From Ruminococcus sp. (GTDB lineage: Bacteria > Bacillota > Clostridia > Oscillospirales > Ruminococcaceae): a DNA stretch of 32,436 nt. Of this stretch, positions 7,721 through 15,939 are shown in pieces. Both the position numbers and the translations under genes were made by a program. The notes beneath the pieces are model-generated. The model was given only the letters and a program-made list of their open reading frames with translations, searched no databases and was not told the origin of the DNA. The number at the start of each line of letters is the position of its first letter. Position 1 is the stretch's first letter. The stretch lies in assembly GCA_030533265.1 (NCBI GenBank), contig JAUNJM010000013.1, forward strand, positions 1 to 32,436, given 5' to 3'.

Positions 7721-8590
7721 TTAAATCAAACTCTCCCCCAGAACGTCACCCTGTTTTACAACAGTTTCAAAGCCCTGACGAGTGTTCTCAAAAAACTCTT
7801 CGCAAACGCTTACCTTGTCCTTCTCAAGCAGTAAAACTATCGTTGAACCACCAAATTCAAAGAATCCTTTTTCCTCTCCCTTAGAAACCTTGCACTTGCT
7901 TATCACATCATTCGTTATCTTTCCGACCAGTAGTGCTCCGACCTCCATTTGTATAATATCGCCAAACTTCTCTGAGCGTATCATACAATATTCACGAGAG
8001 TTTTCAAGATAAACAGGCAGATATTCTGACACTATCGGATTCACTGTGTGCAAAATCCCTTTTATCGTTCTGTTACGGCTTTTGACACCATCACACGGAT
8101 AGCAATATCTATGATAATCATCAACAGAAAGCCTGATTATCAGAGCAGTACCGCCATTGTATCTGTCAGCAAGTTTCTTATCTCTCAAAAGTGAACAAAC
8201 AGTATAAACAGAATTTTTAATAGCAAATTCACTTGAACCAGTTATCTCGTAAGCCGACACCTTTCCGTCAGACGGTGAACAAAGCAGATTCTTATCCTTG
8301 CTGAAAAATCTCTTTCCATTTTTGATTTTTCTTGTAAAAAAATCGTTAAAAGATGTAAATTTCCTGTCTTCATAGTCAGAAAGGTCAATGTTGTTCTTTT
8401 TGCAAAAGCTGTCTATTGCCATTGCCGAAATCTTGCTGTTAAGCAGAACTCTTGATGCTTTTGAAAAAACAGGATTACCAAGAAATTTCATTATCGATCT
8501 GCCGAAAGCTGAACCATAGACATCGGCAAGAAATTTATCCTGACCCGTAGTCTTGTCATATTCATTTCCCTGTCTATCACGATATTTCAT
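7721..8590 (-). CDS. psd: Phosphatidylserine decarboxylase proenzyme
   Basis: A 289-residue protein that makes phosphatidylethanolamine from phosphatidylserine at the membrane. Family landmarks are FNDFFTRKIK near 81-90 and SPSDG at 105-109 with catalytic D108. DDYHRY at 157-162 has H160, and the self-cleavage site GGST at 247-250 has S249 as the residue expected to become the pyruvoyl group. The GGST form is the one found in many Clostridia, rather than LGST. The start at ATG 8590 has AGGAG six bases away. It follows pssA by 9 bp, so the two consecutive steps of phosphatidylethanolamine synthesis are cotranscribed. Confidence 0.93.
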   Translation of the reverse strand: MKYRDRQGNEYDKTTGQDKFLADVYGSAFGRSIMKFLGNPVFSKASRVLLNSKISAMAIDSFCKKNNIDLSDYEDRKFTSFNDFFTRKIKNGKRFFSKDKNLLCSPSDGKVSAYEITGSSEFAIKNSVYTVCSLLRDKKLADRYNGGTALIIRLSVDDYHRYCYPCDGVKSRNRTIKGILHTVNPIVSEYLPVYLENSREYCMIRSEKFGDIIQMEVGALLVGKITNDVISKCKVSKGEEKGFFEFGGSTIVLLLEKDKVSVCEEFFENTRQGFETVVKQGDVLGESLI

Positions 8591-8599
8591 AGTTCTCTC

Positions 8600-9229
8600 C
8601 TATATTATATGACGCATTTTCAAATATCCAAGCACTATTATTATACCCATTGTAAACAGTATAAGTATGCCTCTTCCCGAAAGCTTTTTGACATTTATCC
8701 TGAGTACAAACAAAATGGATATAAGTATCATAAATCCCTGAAATATATATGGGAAAATCTCTCTCGGAATATTTGCTCTGCCCAGGAAAAGCAATGGCAT
8801 AATAATAGCCACTGTAGTAACAGGCATGCCCTGATAGTTTTTTCTGGGCTCTGCTGTAGTACGCTGACGTTCTTCCTCCATTACGTTGAAATATCCCAGT
8901 CTGATAACAGCACCAAGAACTATCATAATTGATGAAACTATTCCAAGACCGTAGTTAAAACCATAACTATAACCAATAACAGCAGGAAAAACTCCAAAGC
9001 ATACCAAATCACAAAGCGAATCAATCTGTATGCCGAACACCTTTTCATGTTCTGTCCTGTTTTTCATAGAACGAGCAATCTTGCCGTCAAAAAGGTCACA
9101 AACTCCCGACAAAAGTAAGCACAAAAATGGCAAAGCCTGTCTGCCGTCCATGACCTGTGTTATGCCGAAAACAGCCGAAGCAAGTCCTATATAAGTTAAT
9201 ATTACCGAATAATTATAAAAGCCTATCAT
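8600..9229 (-). CDS. pssA: CDP-diacylglycerol-serine O-phosphatidyltransferase
   Basis: A multi-pass membrane enzyme of the CDP-alcohol phosphatidyltransferase family, 209 residues from ATG 9229. It carries the D-G-x2-A-R ... G-x3-D-x3-D motif: D48, G49, A52, R53, G66, D70, D74. The stretch between R53 and G66 is 12 residues, longer than the classical eight, as I recall for clostridial PssA. It joins serine to CDP-diacylglycerol to give phosphatidylserine, the substrate of the adjacent psd product. A GTG at 9238 is also in frame, but AAAGGA ends only two bases before it; that site suits ATG 9229 better (11 bases). It follows the flippase-like gene by 22 bp. Confidence 0.9.
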   Translation of the reverse strand: MIGFYNYSVILTYIGLASAVFGITQVMDGRQALPFLCLLLSGVCDLFDGKIARSMKNRTEHEKVFGIQIDSLCDLVCFGVFPAVIGYSYGFNYGLGIVSSIMIVLGAVIRLGYFNVMEEERQRTTAEPRKNYQGMPVTTVAIIMPLLFLGRANIPREIFPYIFQGFMILISILFVLRINVKKLSGRGILILFTMGIIIVLGYLKMRHII

Positions 9230-9251
9230 TATTATCACGTTCCTTTAAAAA

Positions 9252-10295
9252 CTATTTCTCCGAATTATTCTGATAAGTTCTTTTAGTAGCGATCAGATGT
9301 GCAATAATCGTCACAAGTCCGCCGACTATAAGCAGAAAGTAGAAGCTCATTCCACGACTGAGGATAAGTGCCGGAGCTACAAGCTGTGCACCGAAAATCG
9401 GTTTGAACATACTCATAAAGCAACCCTCAGTTACTCCTGCCGATCCAGGAAGTGGAAGCATTTCCACAGCAATACCAATAATGGCCTGAACTGCAACAAT
9501 ATCGATGAATAATGTATCACCGAGTCCATATGACTTGTACACCACAAATGTCACTGAAAACAAAAACAACCTCTGAATTATTGTTATACCAAGAATTTTT
9601 AAAACAGTATGCAGGTTTTCCTTAAAATATGTCGCACTAAGAATATAGTTTTCGCAGATTCTGTTAATCTTGTTTATATATTTTTTCTCATTACGAATAA
9701 TCTTAATTTTAGCAAACCATTTTATAGCCTTTATTCCGATGCCTTTTACCCAAAGTGGTTTAATAACCATTGCACCTAAAAGTATAATATACGCAATATT
9801 CAGAACAAATCCTACAATGACAAGCCACATAAGTCCACCGATATATTCGCACATAGCAGAAAATCTGAATATAAAAAGGACCAAACCTGTCAATACAAGT
9901 GCAAGCTTATATGTAAATGCGATTATTACCATTATTAAAGATGAATAACCGATTTTTATGCCATCTTTTTTCATATAATATATCTGTGCAGGCTGTCCCC
10001 CTGAAGAAGATGGTGTAATGTAGCTGTAAAAAAATCCGATAAAAGAATATTTAATACACTTGAGGATCGACACAGGAGCTTTAAGCTTTCCAAGCATATA
10101 TCTGATTATCACCGATTCACCGCATACAAACAGTAACACCAGCAACAAACCCAACATAAGCCAGCCTAATCCCGCACTGCAAAAGTCGTTTATTATAGTT
10201 CCGAAATCTTTTTTACCAATAATCAGCTTTACAGTTATTACAGGAATAAAGATTATTACAAGAATATTAAATATATAACTTAGCTTTTTCTTCAC
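9252..10295 (-). CDS. Flippase-like integral membrane protein (LPG synthase TM family, UPF0104)
   Basis: A 347-residue protein with about eight membrane helices, matching the flippase-like domain found in MprF N-termini and in stand-alone proteins (PF03706 type). It shows the family loops TPSSSGGQPAQ (about 96-106) and LPLPGSAGVTEG (about 280-291). There is no C-terminal aminoacyl transferase domain, so it is not a complete MprF. Such proteins are thought to move lipids or lipid-linked molecules between leaflets. Being in front of pssA and psd suggests phospholipid handling. The start is GTG 10295 with AGGAG seven bases upstream. It is 38 bp after the MraY-like gene and probably in the same transcript. 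Confidence 0.85.
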   Translation of the reverse strand: MKKKLSYIFNILVIIFIPVITVKLIIGKKDFGTIINDFCSAGLGWLMLGLLLVLLFVCGESVIIRYMLGKLKAPVSILKCIKYSFIGFFYSYITPSSSGGQPAQIYYMKKDGIKIGYSSLIMVIIAFTYKLALVLTGLVLFIFRFSAMCEYIGGLMWLVIVGFVLNIAYIILLGAMVIKPLWVKGIGIKAIKWFAKIKIIRNEKKYINKINRICENYILSATYFKENLHTVLKILGITIIQRLFLFSVTFVVYKSYGLGDTLFIDIVAVQAIIGIAVEMLPLPGSAGVTEGCFMSMFKPIFGAQLVAPALILSRGMSFYFLLIVGGLVTIIAHLIATKRTYQNNSEK

Positions 10296-10333
10296 ATTAA
10301 TTCTCCTAACAATTTGTACTTCTACAAATCGTT

Positions 10334-11257
10334 TTAATTAAACATATACAATGCAACAAAGCCGACAACTGCCTGAACTATAGTAAATCTTATAACTACC
10401 TGTGTATCAGACCAGCCTTTATTCTTTCTCATGTGGTCGTGAATAGGTGTTCTGACATTTTCCATAAAGTCTTTCTTTTTGAGAACTCTTCTTACTGTAA
10501 GCTTTACAAGTCCTAAACCACCGTCAACGATAAGCACTATTGCCAATGGAATAAACATCAGCGGACGGTTGCTATGCATTGCAAGTATTGCTATGAACAC
10601 TCCGATAGCTCTTGAACCTGCATCACCCATGAGAAGCTTACTTGGTGAACAGTTAAACCACAGATATGCAATAAGAGTCAGAACCATCACGACGCTGAAC
10701 ATCTTCATACCACCAAGAAGATAGAACATAACAATAGTAACTATCGACACTGATGCACAAAGCCCATCCACACCGTCAGAGCAGTTTGTAACATTGATAC
10801 TTACCCATACAAGAGCCATTGCCAACAGAATATACACAACCTTTGGAATGTCTATAACATTTCCAAAAAATTTAATGTCCGTGCTGTTGTGCCAAACAAA
10901 GTTAAATGCAATACCAAAAGATATTACAACATCAAGCAGACCTTTTTTCAACTCACCCCAAGGCTTTTCAGCAGCATCATCAAGATAACCTGTCATCATA
11001 GCTGCATATATGAGTGCAAGATTTATAATTTGTTCATGGTTGAGTGGAATAAACAATACCGAGCTCAGTACAAACGCTGTTATGAAAACAATACCTGCAC
11101 CTCGTGGCTTACCCTCTGACAAAGCACCATTAACAGCAAACTCTCTGCCCTGATCCTTAGGGAGCAATCTCATACAGAATTTAAGCCCCAGAAAAGAAAA
11201 TAAAAATGATGCAAACAAAACTGAGTATATTTTTATTGGAAGCAAACTATATAACAT
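10334..11257 (-). CDS. MraY/WecA-family phospho-sugar transferase
   Basis: A 307-residue multi-pass protein of the polyprenyl-phosphate glycophosphotransferase family, which loads a UDP-linked sugar phosphate onto undecaprenyl phosphate. Visible motifs are KPRGAG near 50, the catalytic-type aspartates in GYLDDAAE, NCSDGVDGL near 158, and MGDAGS near 210. The last motif is TPIHDHMRK, where cell-division-cluster MraY normally has PIHHH, so one histidine is replaced by Asp. This points to a divergent MraY or a paralogue. Not being next to murD/ftsW-type genes agrees with the latter. It is probably the first gene of the phospholipid-pullulanase operon. The site is AGGTGGG before ATG 11257. Confidence 0.8.
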   Translation of the reverse strand: MLYSLLPIKIYSVLFASFLFSFLGLKFCMRLLPKDQGREFAVNGALSEGKPRGAGIVFITAFVLSSVLFIPLNHEQIINLALIYAAMMTGYLDDAAEKPWGELKKGLLDVVISFGIAFNFVWHNSTDIKFFGNVIDIPKVVYILLAMALVWVSINVTNCSDGVDGLCASVSIVTIVMFYLLGGMKMFSVVMVLTLIAYLWFNCSPSKLLMGDAGSRAIGVFIAILAMHSNRPLMFIPLAIVLIVDGGLGLVKLTVRRVLKKKDFMENVRTPIHDHMRKNKGWSDTQVVIRFTIVQAVVGFVALYMFN

Positions 11258-11313
11258 TTATGTAATCCCACCTATATTTTAATTTAACAGCACTCAAATA
11301 CGCTTATTTTATA

Positions 11314-11342
11314 ATTATACAACATTTTTAAATAAAATGCAA
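11314..11342 (-). promoter_or_regulatory. Promoter for the MraY-like operon
   Basis: On the minus strand, TTGCAT (11337-11342), 17 bases, TATAAT (11314-11319), about 57 bases before the ATG at 11257. It probably drives the whole run down to the pullulanase gene, because no terminator was seen between those genes. Confidence 0.65.
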
Positions 11343-11400
11343 ATATATTAGCAAGCAATTATATACAAATTTCTTAATTTTGTCTTAATTATGCCTTTTA

Positions 11401-11434
11401 AGCAAAATGGGAACAGCTTTTTACAGTTGTTCCC
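11401..11434 (-). terminator. Hairpin after the FemAB-like gene
   Basis: GGGAACAGCT (11409-11418) pairs with AGTTGTTCCC (11425-11434), 10 bp with one wobble and a 6-base loop. On the minus strand it is followed by ATTTTGCTT, a weak U tract, ten bases past the stop. Confidence 0.6.
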
Positions 11435-11443
11435 AAAAAACTT

Positions 11444-12559
11444 TTAATCACTTGTTTTCATATCGGCGTTTCTGTTTTTGATAAGTCGCTTTGTTTTCAT
11501 ATCATGAATTTTCATATAAACCTTTTCAGCAAAGTCAACCATTTTTTTTCTTACAGGCATAAACGTATAGAAAAATTCACCTGCATAAGTCACAACTTCA
11601 CCATTGAAGCCTTTTTTGAACTTATAAACACCATAGTTAGGATGAGTTTCGTCTTTATAGAACGGTATACCCTGGAAATCATAAATAAAGTTATTACCCT
11701 CTAAAGCCCAGTTTATCATTGTCCACTGCATAAGATAGTTCGGATAGGTGTTTCTGTGCTGGTTTGATGACGCACCATAAACATAGCAAGTCTTTCCTGC
11801 ATACTGTGTTGTAACAGCACCCGACACAGGAATTTTCTTATCAGAGCCTTCTTCAGTAAGATAGCACATAAACAGTCTGCAATGCTCCTCACCCAGTCCC
11901 TCGATCATTTTTACAAAATACTCTTTTGAACGGATAGAAAATCCATCTCTGATACCTGTTGCCTGCATCATAGGATAGAAGTCATCAAGAGCCTCTGTTC
12001 CGCAAGCAACGCACACAACACCTTTTCTGCTTGCTTTTCTTATTCTGTTTCTCCAGTCAGGCTTAAAAGTCATCATGACTTCATCAGGAGTTTTGCCCTC
12101 GATATTTCTGAGCATATAGTTATTTCTTGCCTGAATCGTTGTCAATTCAGGAGCATTGTCGATATGTGAAAATCCCATCGAACGGATAAGCTCTGTACAC
12201 TCGGTATTACCCTCCTCAAAGCAAGGATCCCACATGAACTGATAGCATTTATACTTTTTAGCAAGGACTTTTATTCCCTCAAACAGATCCTCCATAACCT
12301 CTTTATTCTTCCAGTCACATACAGGCCCGTGAGGTGCATAGAGAAATGTACAACCGAAAACAGGTATTCTTCTGATGATAACAAGACAAGTTCCTCTTAT
12401 CTCTCCGTTTTCATCACGAGAAATAACAGCATCCCAACCCCAGTTGTCCTTAACTTTAGGCCATTTCAATGACTGCATAAAATTTCCGTAACGACTTGTC
12501 TTTGCAAAGTTTTCATATTCCTCAAGAAGTGCTTTATCATTTTTATTGATAATTTCCAT
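11444..12559 (-). CDS. FemAB-family aminoacyltransferase
   Basis: A 371-residue FemABX-type protein with two GNAT-like halves. Landmarks are YAPHGPVCDW near 84-93, MMTFKPDWRNRIRKASRKG near 161-179, and YGASSNQHRNTYPNYLMQW near 263-281. A basic C-terminal helix pair follows KKGFNGEVV. These enzymes move amino acids from aminoacyl-tRNA to the peptide of lipid-linked peptidoglycan precursors on the cytoplasmic side, building the cross-bridge. The amino acid cannot be read from sequence. ATG 12559 has AAAGGA ten bases upstream. It is bounded by terminator-like hairpins on both sides, so it appears to be transcribed alone, next to another wall gene, the FN3-hydrolase. Confidence 0.85.
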   Translation of the reverse strand: MEIINKNDKALLEEYENFAKTSRYGNFMQSLKWPKVKDNWGWDAVISRDENGEIRGTCLVIIRRIPVFGCTFLYAPHGPVCDWKNKEVMEDLFEGIKVLAKKYKCYQFMWDPCFEEGNTECTELIRSMGFSHIDNAPELTTIQARNNYMLRNIEGKTPDEVMMTFKPDWRNRIRKASRKGVVCVACGTEALDDFYPMMQATGIRDGFSIRSKEYFVKMIEGLGEEHCRLFMCYLTEEGSDKKIPVSGAVTTQYAGKTCYVYGASSNQHRNTYPNYLMQWTMINWALEGNNFIYDFQGIPFYKDETHPNYGVYKFKKGFNGEVVTYAGEFFYTFMPVRKKMVDFAEKVYMKIHDMKTKRLIKNRNADMKTSD

Positions 12560-12654
12560 TCTATGTAATTCCTTTCAATTTTATTAGTCATATATAATTA
12601 GTTTAACACGTTTTTACCAAAAAATCAATACTTTTTAGTTTTTTCATTCTAATT

Positions 12655-12684
12655 ATAAAAAGCCTTATCAAATGATAAGGCTTT
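12655..12684 (-). terminator. Terminator after the FN3 cell-wall hydrolase gene
   Basis: A 12-bp stem, AAAGCCTTATCA with its complement and a 2-base loop, is followed on the minus strand by TTTATAATT. It starts about 15 bases after the hydrolase stop. Confidence 0.8.
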
Positions 12685-12698
12685 CCACGTTTAAATTC

Positions 12699-14258
12699 TT
12701 ATCCCCAATATGATCTCCATACATTGAAATAACCCCAAGGGATTCTGAATTGATATGCAATTTTGCTACTGTTCTGATAGCATGCTGTATTTGACCAGAA
12801 GTAAACACTGTTGTCATTCTGAATGTTTTTATATGCTGCGATTCCATATACAGCACCGTATACAGCTGCCTTTACCTTTGAAGGTACTCTGCTGTAAACT
12901 GCTCCATCTCTTGCAAGACCTTCTGATGACATGAATCCACCGCTGTAATAGATAATACTCTGGATATTTTTGTAGTTCTGATATGCGGCACTCCAGTTGT
13001 TGTATCCTGAATATTTTGCTGCAACATATCTGTTTACAACACAGTCAGCTACATAAACTATTGGTCTGTCCCACATATTGTCATTCATCTGACCGACCTC
13101 ATGATATACAATTCTGCACATTGCTTCCCAACCTGCTGCATCAAAGTTCATTTTAGCAGTTTTGAGATTCTGTACACTTGAAAAAGGTCCCTTTTCCGTA
13201 CCGTTGATTGCTCTTACCTTAACACTGTACGACTGTCCTCTTGCAAGACCGGATACTGTACATCTGTTATCTGACAATGTTTTATAAGATGTCCAGTCTT
13301 TATACTTTCCACCTTTGATATATAGCTGATAAGATTTAGCATTCTTTACATTTTTCCAACGTACAACAAGAGTATTGATCTGCTTGTTATACGGATGAGT
13401 TTCAGAGCTTTCATACTTGCTTTCAGCGATCATTGCCGGCTTTACCAAAGTTGCCTTTTTAGTGGTTGCTGAAATTGTTGGATAAGAAACACTAACTATT
13501 TCCTTACCAGTTGAAACTCTGTATGCTTTTACTGCAAATGAGTATTTTGTATTCTGTGAAAGACCGCTCACTGTGTATGAATCAACATTACCTGTCTTGG
13601 CAACTCTCTTCCATTTTTTCTGAGCGTCATCATATTTATAAAGGATATAACCCTTTGCAGTGTCAACCTTTGTCCAAGAAAGCTTTACTGAATTTGTTGT
13701 TACAGAGCCTGCTTTGAATCCACTTACCTTAGGAAGATATGTGAATGTAGATACTGTAGGATACTTAGCACTTGAAAGTTCTTTCCCCTCAGCAGTTGTC
13801 ACATACGCCTTGATTGCAAATTTATGTATTACACCTGCAGTCAGGTCAGTTATTGTATGACTATTTATATTAGATGTAGATTTAAAAAATCTGTTCCACT
13901 TATTCTTTGTATTATTATATCTGTAGATTATATAACCCTCGGCATTTTCAACATTGTTCCACTTGAGTGTTACAGCATTTACTGAGTTCTTTACGAGCTT
14001 GAATCCTGTTACATTTTCAGGTCTTTCTACAACAGGAACTTCTTGCTCAGGTGTAAGAATCTCAGTCTGAACACTTTCCGATACTTGCTGTTCATCGTCA
14101 GAAACGACTACTGCTGTTTCACTATCCTCAACGACATCTTCTGCACGTGCAACAATACCCGCACATTCGGAAATCATCACCATTGAAAGGATAATAAATA
14201 TTATATTTACCAATATCAACTTTGTAAAACGTGAAAAAATGACTCGATTTGTACTCAT
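12699..14258 (-). CDS. Secreted three-FN3-domain cell-wall hydrolase (SleB-like domain)
   Basis: A 519-residue exported protein. A signal peptide covers about 1-39, with a likely cut after ARA. An acidic linker leads to about 78. Three fibronectin type III repeats lie at roughly 79-173, 177-267 and 272-368; the first two are close copies, each with a KxWxR and SYTVSGL-type pattern. The C-terminal 374-519 region resembles the SleB/Hydrolase_2 lytic fold: CRIVYHEVGQ with catalytic-candidate E387, then VADCVVNR. SleB-type enzymes cleave peptidoglycan glycan strands. The FN3 repeats probably extend or anchor the domain at the wall. A WalR-like operator about 150 bases upstream suggests control by the essential wall-stress system, and translation may be coupled to a 13-codon upstream ORF. 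Confidence 0.85.
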   Translation of the reverse strand: MSTNRVIFSRFTKLILVNIIFIILSMVMISECAGIVARAEDVVEDSETAVVVSDDEQQVSESVQTEILTPEQEVPVVERPENVTGFKLVKNSVNAVTLKWNNVENAEGYIIYRYNNTKNKWNRFFKSTSNINSHTITDLTAGVIHKFAIKAYVTTAEGKELSSAKYPTVSTFTYLPKVSGFKAGSVTTNSVKLSWTKVDTAKGYILYKYDDAQKKWKRVAKTGNVDSYTVSGLSQNTKYSFAVKAYRVSTGKEIVSVSYPTISATTKKATLVKPAMIAESKYESSETHPYNKQINTLVVRWKNVKNAKSYQLYIKGGKYKDWTSYKTLSDNRCTVSGLARGQSYSVKVRAINGTEKGPFSSVQNLKTAKMNFDAAGWEAMCRIVYHEVGQMNDNMWDRPIVYVADCVVNRYVAAKYSGYNNWSAAYQNYKNIQSIIYYSGGFMSSEGLARDGAVYSRVPSKVKAAVYGAVYGIAAYKNIQNDNSVYFWSNTACYQNSSKIAYQFRIPWGYFNVWRSYWG

Positions 14259-14299
14259 TAGCTTAGGCTCTTGTTCTCAACTCCGTCAAGAACCGCCAT
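14258..14299 (-). CDS. Upstream ORF (13 codons) overlapping the hydrolase start
   Basis: A short frame, MAVLDGVENKSLS, begins at ATG 14299 with the strong site AAAGGGAGTGA directly before it. It ends with TAA, which overlaps the hydrolase ATG as TAATG. The hydrolase itself has no good ribosome binding site in the 10 bases before its ATG. The nearest GGAG is 22 bases away, inside the small ORF. This arrangement suggests that ribosomes finishing the leader restart on the hydrolase. The peptide may have no function of its own. Chance is possible for so short a frame; the overlap and strong site are the argument for it. Confidence 0.5.
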   Translation of the reverse strand: MAVLDGVENKSLS

Positions 14300-14404
14300 T
14301 CACTCCCTTTCATAATTTCATCACTTTCAAGATTGTGATGTTATTTAATTTATATTGTTCAAGTCCAAATTATATATCAGAATTGTAATTAAATTATCTT
14401 AATT

Positions 14405-14442
14405 GTTACAAACTGATTACAAATCACTACAACAGTGTAACA
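14405..14442 (-). promoter_or_regulatory. WalR(YycF)-like operator upstream of the hydrolase
   Basis: On the minus strand, TGTAAT-N5-TGTAAC (14405-14421) fits the WalR box TGTWAH-N5-TGTWAH exactly. Just upstream of it on the same strand is a second, near-perfect pair, TGTTAC-N5-TGTAGT (14426-14442). A TATAAT lies 30 bases downstream of the inner box with no good -35, as expected for an activator-dependent promoter. Confidence 0.5.
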
Positions 14443-14752
14443 CAATCCTTAAAAAAAGTCAAGGCTTTTTTGAACTTTTTTATTTTTTTGTGCGAAAAAT
14501 CGGGGTTTTCAGAGCTGACTGTACTAAATTTTGATTACAAAACATAATATTTATAGAAGCTGAAAAGTAACAAAATGCAATAATTTTAGTGGATTGTACA
14601 CATAATTATCGAATCACTTTAAATATCTTTGTTCTTTTTAACTAATCTGAACAAAAAACGATGTTCAGAGGGTATTTTTTTCAAAAAATTTGTTGCGTTG
14701 TGATATTTTTACCCGTTTTTCTTGGTACAACGCTTGGAAAGGAATGATTTCA
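14443..14752. other. AT-rich intergenic region before the S1-domain gene
   Basis: There is no gene here. An imperfect hairpin with A- and T-runs lies at about 14450-14480 and could block transcription in either direction. A terminator-like inverted repeat is at 14646-14669 (TCTGAAC and GTTCAGA, 10-base loop), followed by GGGTATTTTTTTC up to 14681. This second structure is 70 bases before the S1 gene start and could be a leader attenuator. No known riboswitch was recognised. No convincing promoter was found for the S1 gene. Confidence 0.4.
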
Positions 14753-15673
14753 GTGACCAGATTTCAACCGGAGGGAAAGCTTCTTCACACTGTTGAAAAC
14801 AAAAGAATCCTTGAAGATCCTGCTCTGATGGCTGAGGCTTATGCCCAGGGAACAACCCTTGAAGCTCAGGCTCTTGTTTGTGACAACGAACATAATTTAA
14901 TTGTAGACCTTCCTTGTGGACGAGGCATAATCCCACGCATTGAGGGTGCATTGGGAATTGCAGACGGCTCTACCCGTGATATTGCTCTGATTTCAAAGGT
15001 GAATAAGGCTGTATGTTTTAAGATAATTGATATATCACATACTACAGACGGTACACCTTTTTACATACTGTCAAGACGGCTCGCTCAGGAGGAATGTATG
15101 GCAAATTATATTGCTCACCTTGAACCGGGCAGTGTTATTCCTGCAAGGGTTACACATCTTGAACCGTTTGGGAGCTTTGTAGACGTGGGCTGTGGAATAC
15201 CATCACTTATTCCGATAGATGCTATTTCCGTTTCCCGCATCTCTCACCCCAACGACAGATTCTATAATGGTCAGGACATTTTTGTTATCATAAAGTCTGT
15301 TGAAAATGGTAGGATATGCTTGAGCCACAAGGAATTGCTCGGTACCTGGGAACAGAATGCTATGCGTTTTAAAATCGGCGAAACGGTGGGAGGCATTATA
15401 CGTTCAGTAGAAAGCTACGGCATTTTTATAGAACTTGCCCCCAATCTTGCAGGACTTGCCGAGCCAAAGGAGAATGTCAAACCCGGTCAGGCTGCAAGTG
15501 TTTACATAAAAGCTATCATCCCTGATAAAATGAAAATCAAACTCATTATAGTTGACGTTTTTGATAATACAAACTTTCCTTCTAAAATGCACTATTTTAT
15601 TAATGATGGTAAAATCGACACCTGGATATATTCTACTGAAAACTCGGAAAAATCAATCATCACAAAATTCTGA
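14753..15673 (+). CDS. S1 RNA-binding-domain protein (ribosomal protein S1-like)
   Basis: A 306-residue protein from GTG 14753, chosen because GGAAAGGA sits nine bases upstream and the resulting start (MTRFQPEG) looks family-like. Upstream ATG 14744 or TTG 14690 would lack a site. Residues about 36-110 form a divergent OB fold. Residues about 125-196 are a canonical S1 domain (GSVIPARVTHLEPFGSFVDV to ICLSHKELLGTW). Residues about 207-268 are a second, more diverged S1 fold (GETVGGIIRSVESYGIFIEL). Such proteins bind single-stranded RNA and may help load mRNA on the ribosome or protect RNA. Several short S1 proteins occur in Firmicutes, and this one is not full RpsA in length. It appears to be transcribed alone. 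Confidence 0.8.
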   Translation: MTRFQPEGKLLHTVENKRILEDPALMAEAYAQGTTLEAQALVCDNEHNLIVDLPCGRGIIPRIEGALGIADGSTRDIALISKVNKAVCFKIIDISHTTDGTPFYILSRRLAQEECMANYIAHLEPGSVIPARVTHLEPFGSFVDVGCGIPSLIPIDAISVSRISHPNDRFYNGQDIFVIIKSVENGRICLSHKELLGTWEQNAMRFKIGETVGGIIRSVESYGIFIELAPNLAGLAEPKENVKPGQAASVYIKAIIPDKMKIKLIIVDVFDNTNFPSKMHYFINDGKIDTWIYSTENSEKSIITKF

Positions 15674-15767
15674 ACATCATAAATCTGTTTTTAGTGATTA
15701 ACCCTACGCTCCTGCAATAGTTAGTACAATATTTCTTAGCGAATGTATTGGCATAACTCAAAATAAA

Positions 15768-15850
15768 AAGAGGCTTTCTTGATTTCACAATGATTTTTTG
15801 TCTACAAGTGTATTTATCATTGTAAGTAAATCAAATAAGCCTCTTTTTTC
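15768..15850 (+). terminator. Long imperfect hairpin terminator after the S1 gene
   Basis: Nested arms AAGAGGCTT/AAGCCTCTT (15768-15776, 15837-15845), TTGATTT/AAATCAA, and ACAATGA/TCATTGT enclose a 23-base loop. TTTTTT follows the last arm. The length is unusual for a simple terminator. Confidence 0.65.
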
Positions 15851-15858
15851 AGAAAAAC

Positions 15859-15892
15859 TGAGGTAAATCCTTTATCAAAAGGATTCACCTCA
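15859..15892 (-). terminator. Terminator after ychF
   Basis: TGAGGT-x-AATCCTTT pairs with AAAGGATT-x-ACCTCA around a 4-base loop, with one mismatch. On the minus strand it is followed by GTTTTTCTG. It lies 50 bases past the ychF stop. Confidence 0.75.
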
Positions 15893-15939
15893 ACAAATTA
15901 CGATATATTTGTTTGTGTAATAAGAAAATACTTTTTAAA

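Noticed and set aside
14259..14500. Cyclic-dinucleotide riboswitch before the cell-wall hydrolase
   Set aside because: No match to the conserved cores of the ydaO (c-di-AMP) or GEMM (c-di-GMP) classes; the WalR-like box and leader ORF explain the region better.
15768..15845. Insertion-derived MITE between the S1 gene and ychF
   Set aside because: The arms are nested and imperfect with a T tract after them, there is no target duplication, and convergent genes on both sides make a terminator the simpler reading.
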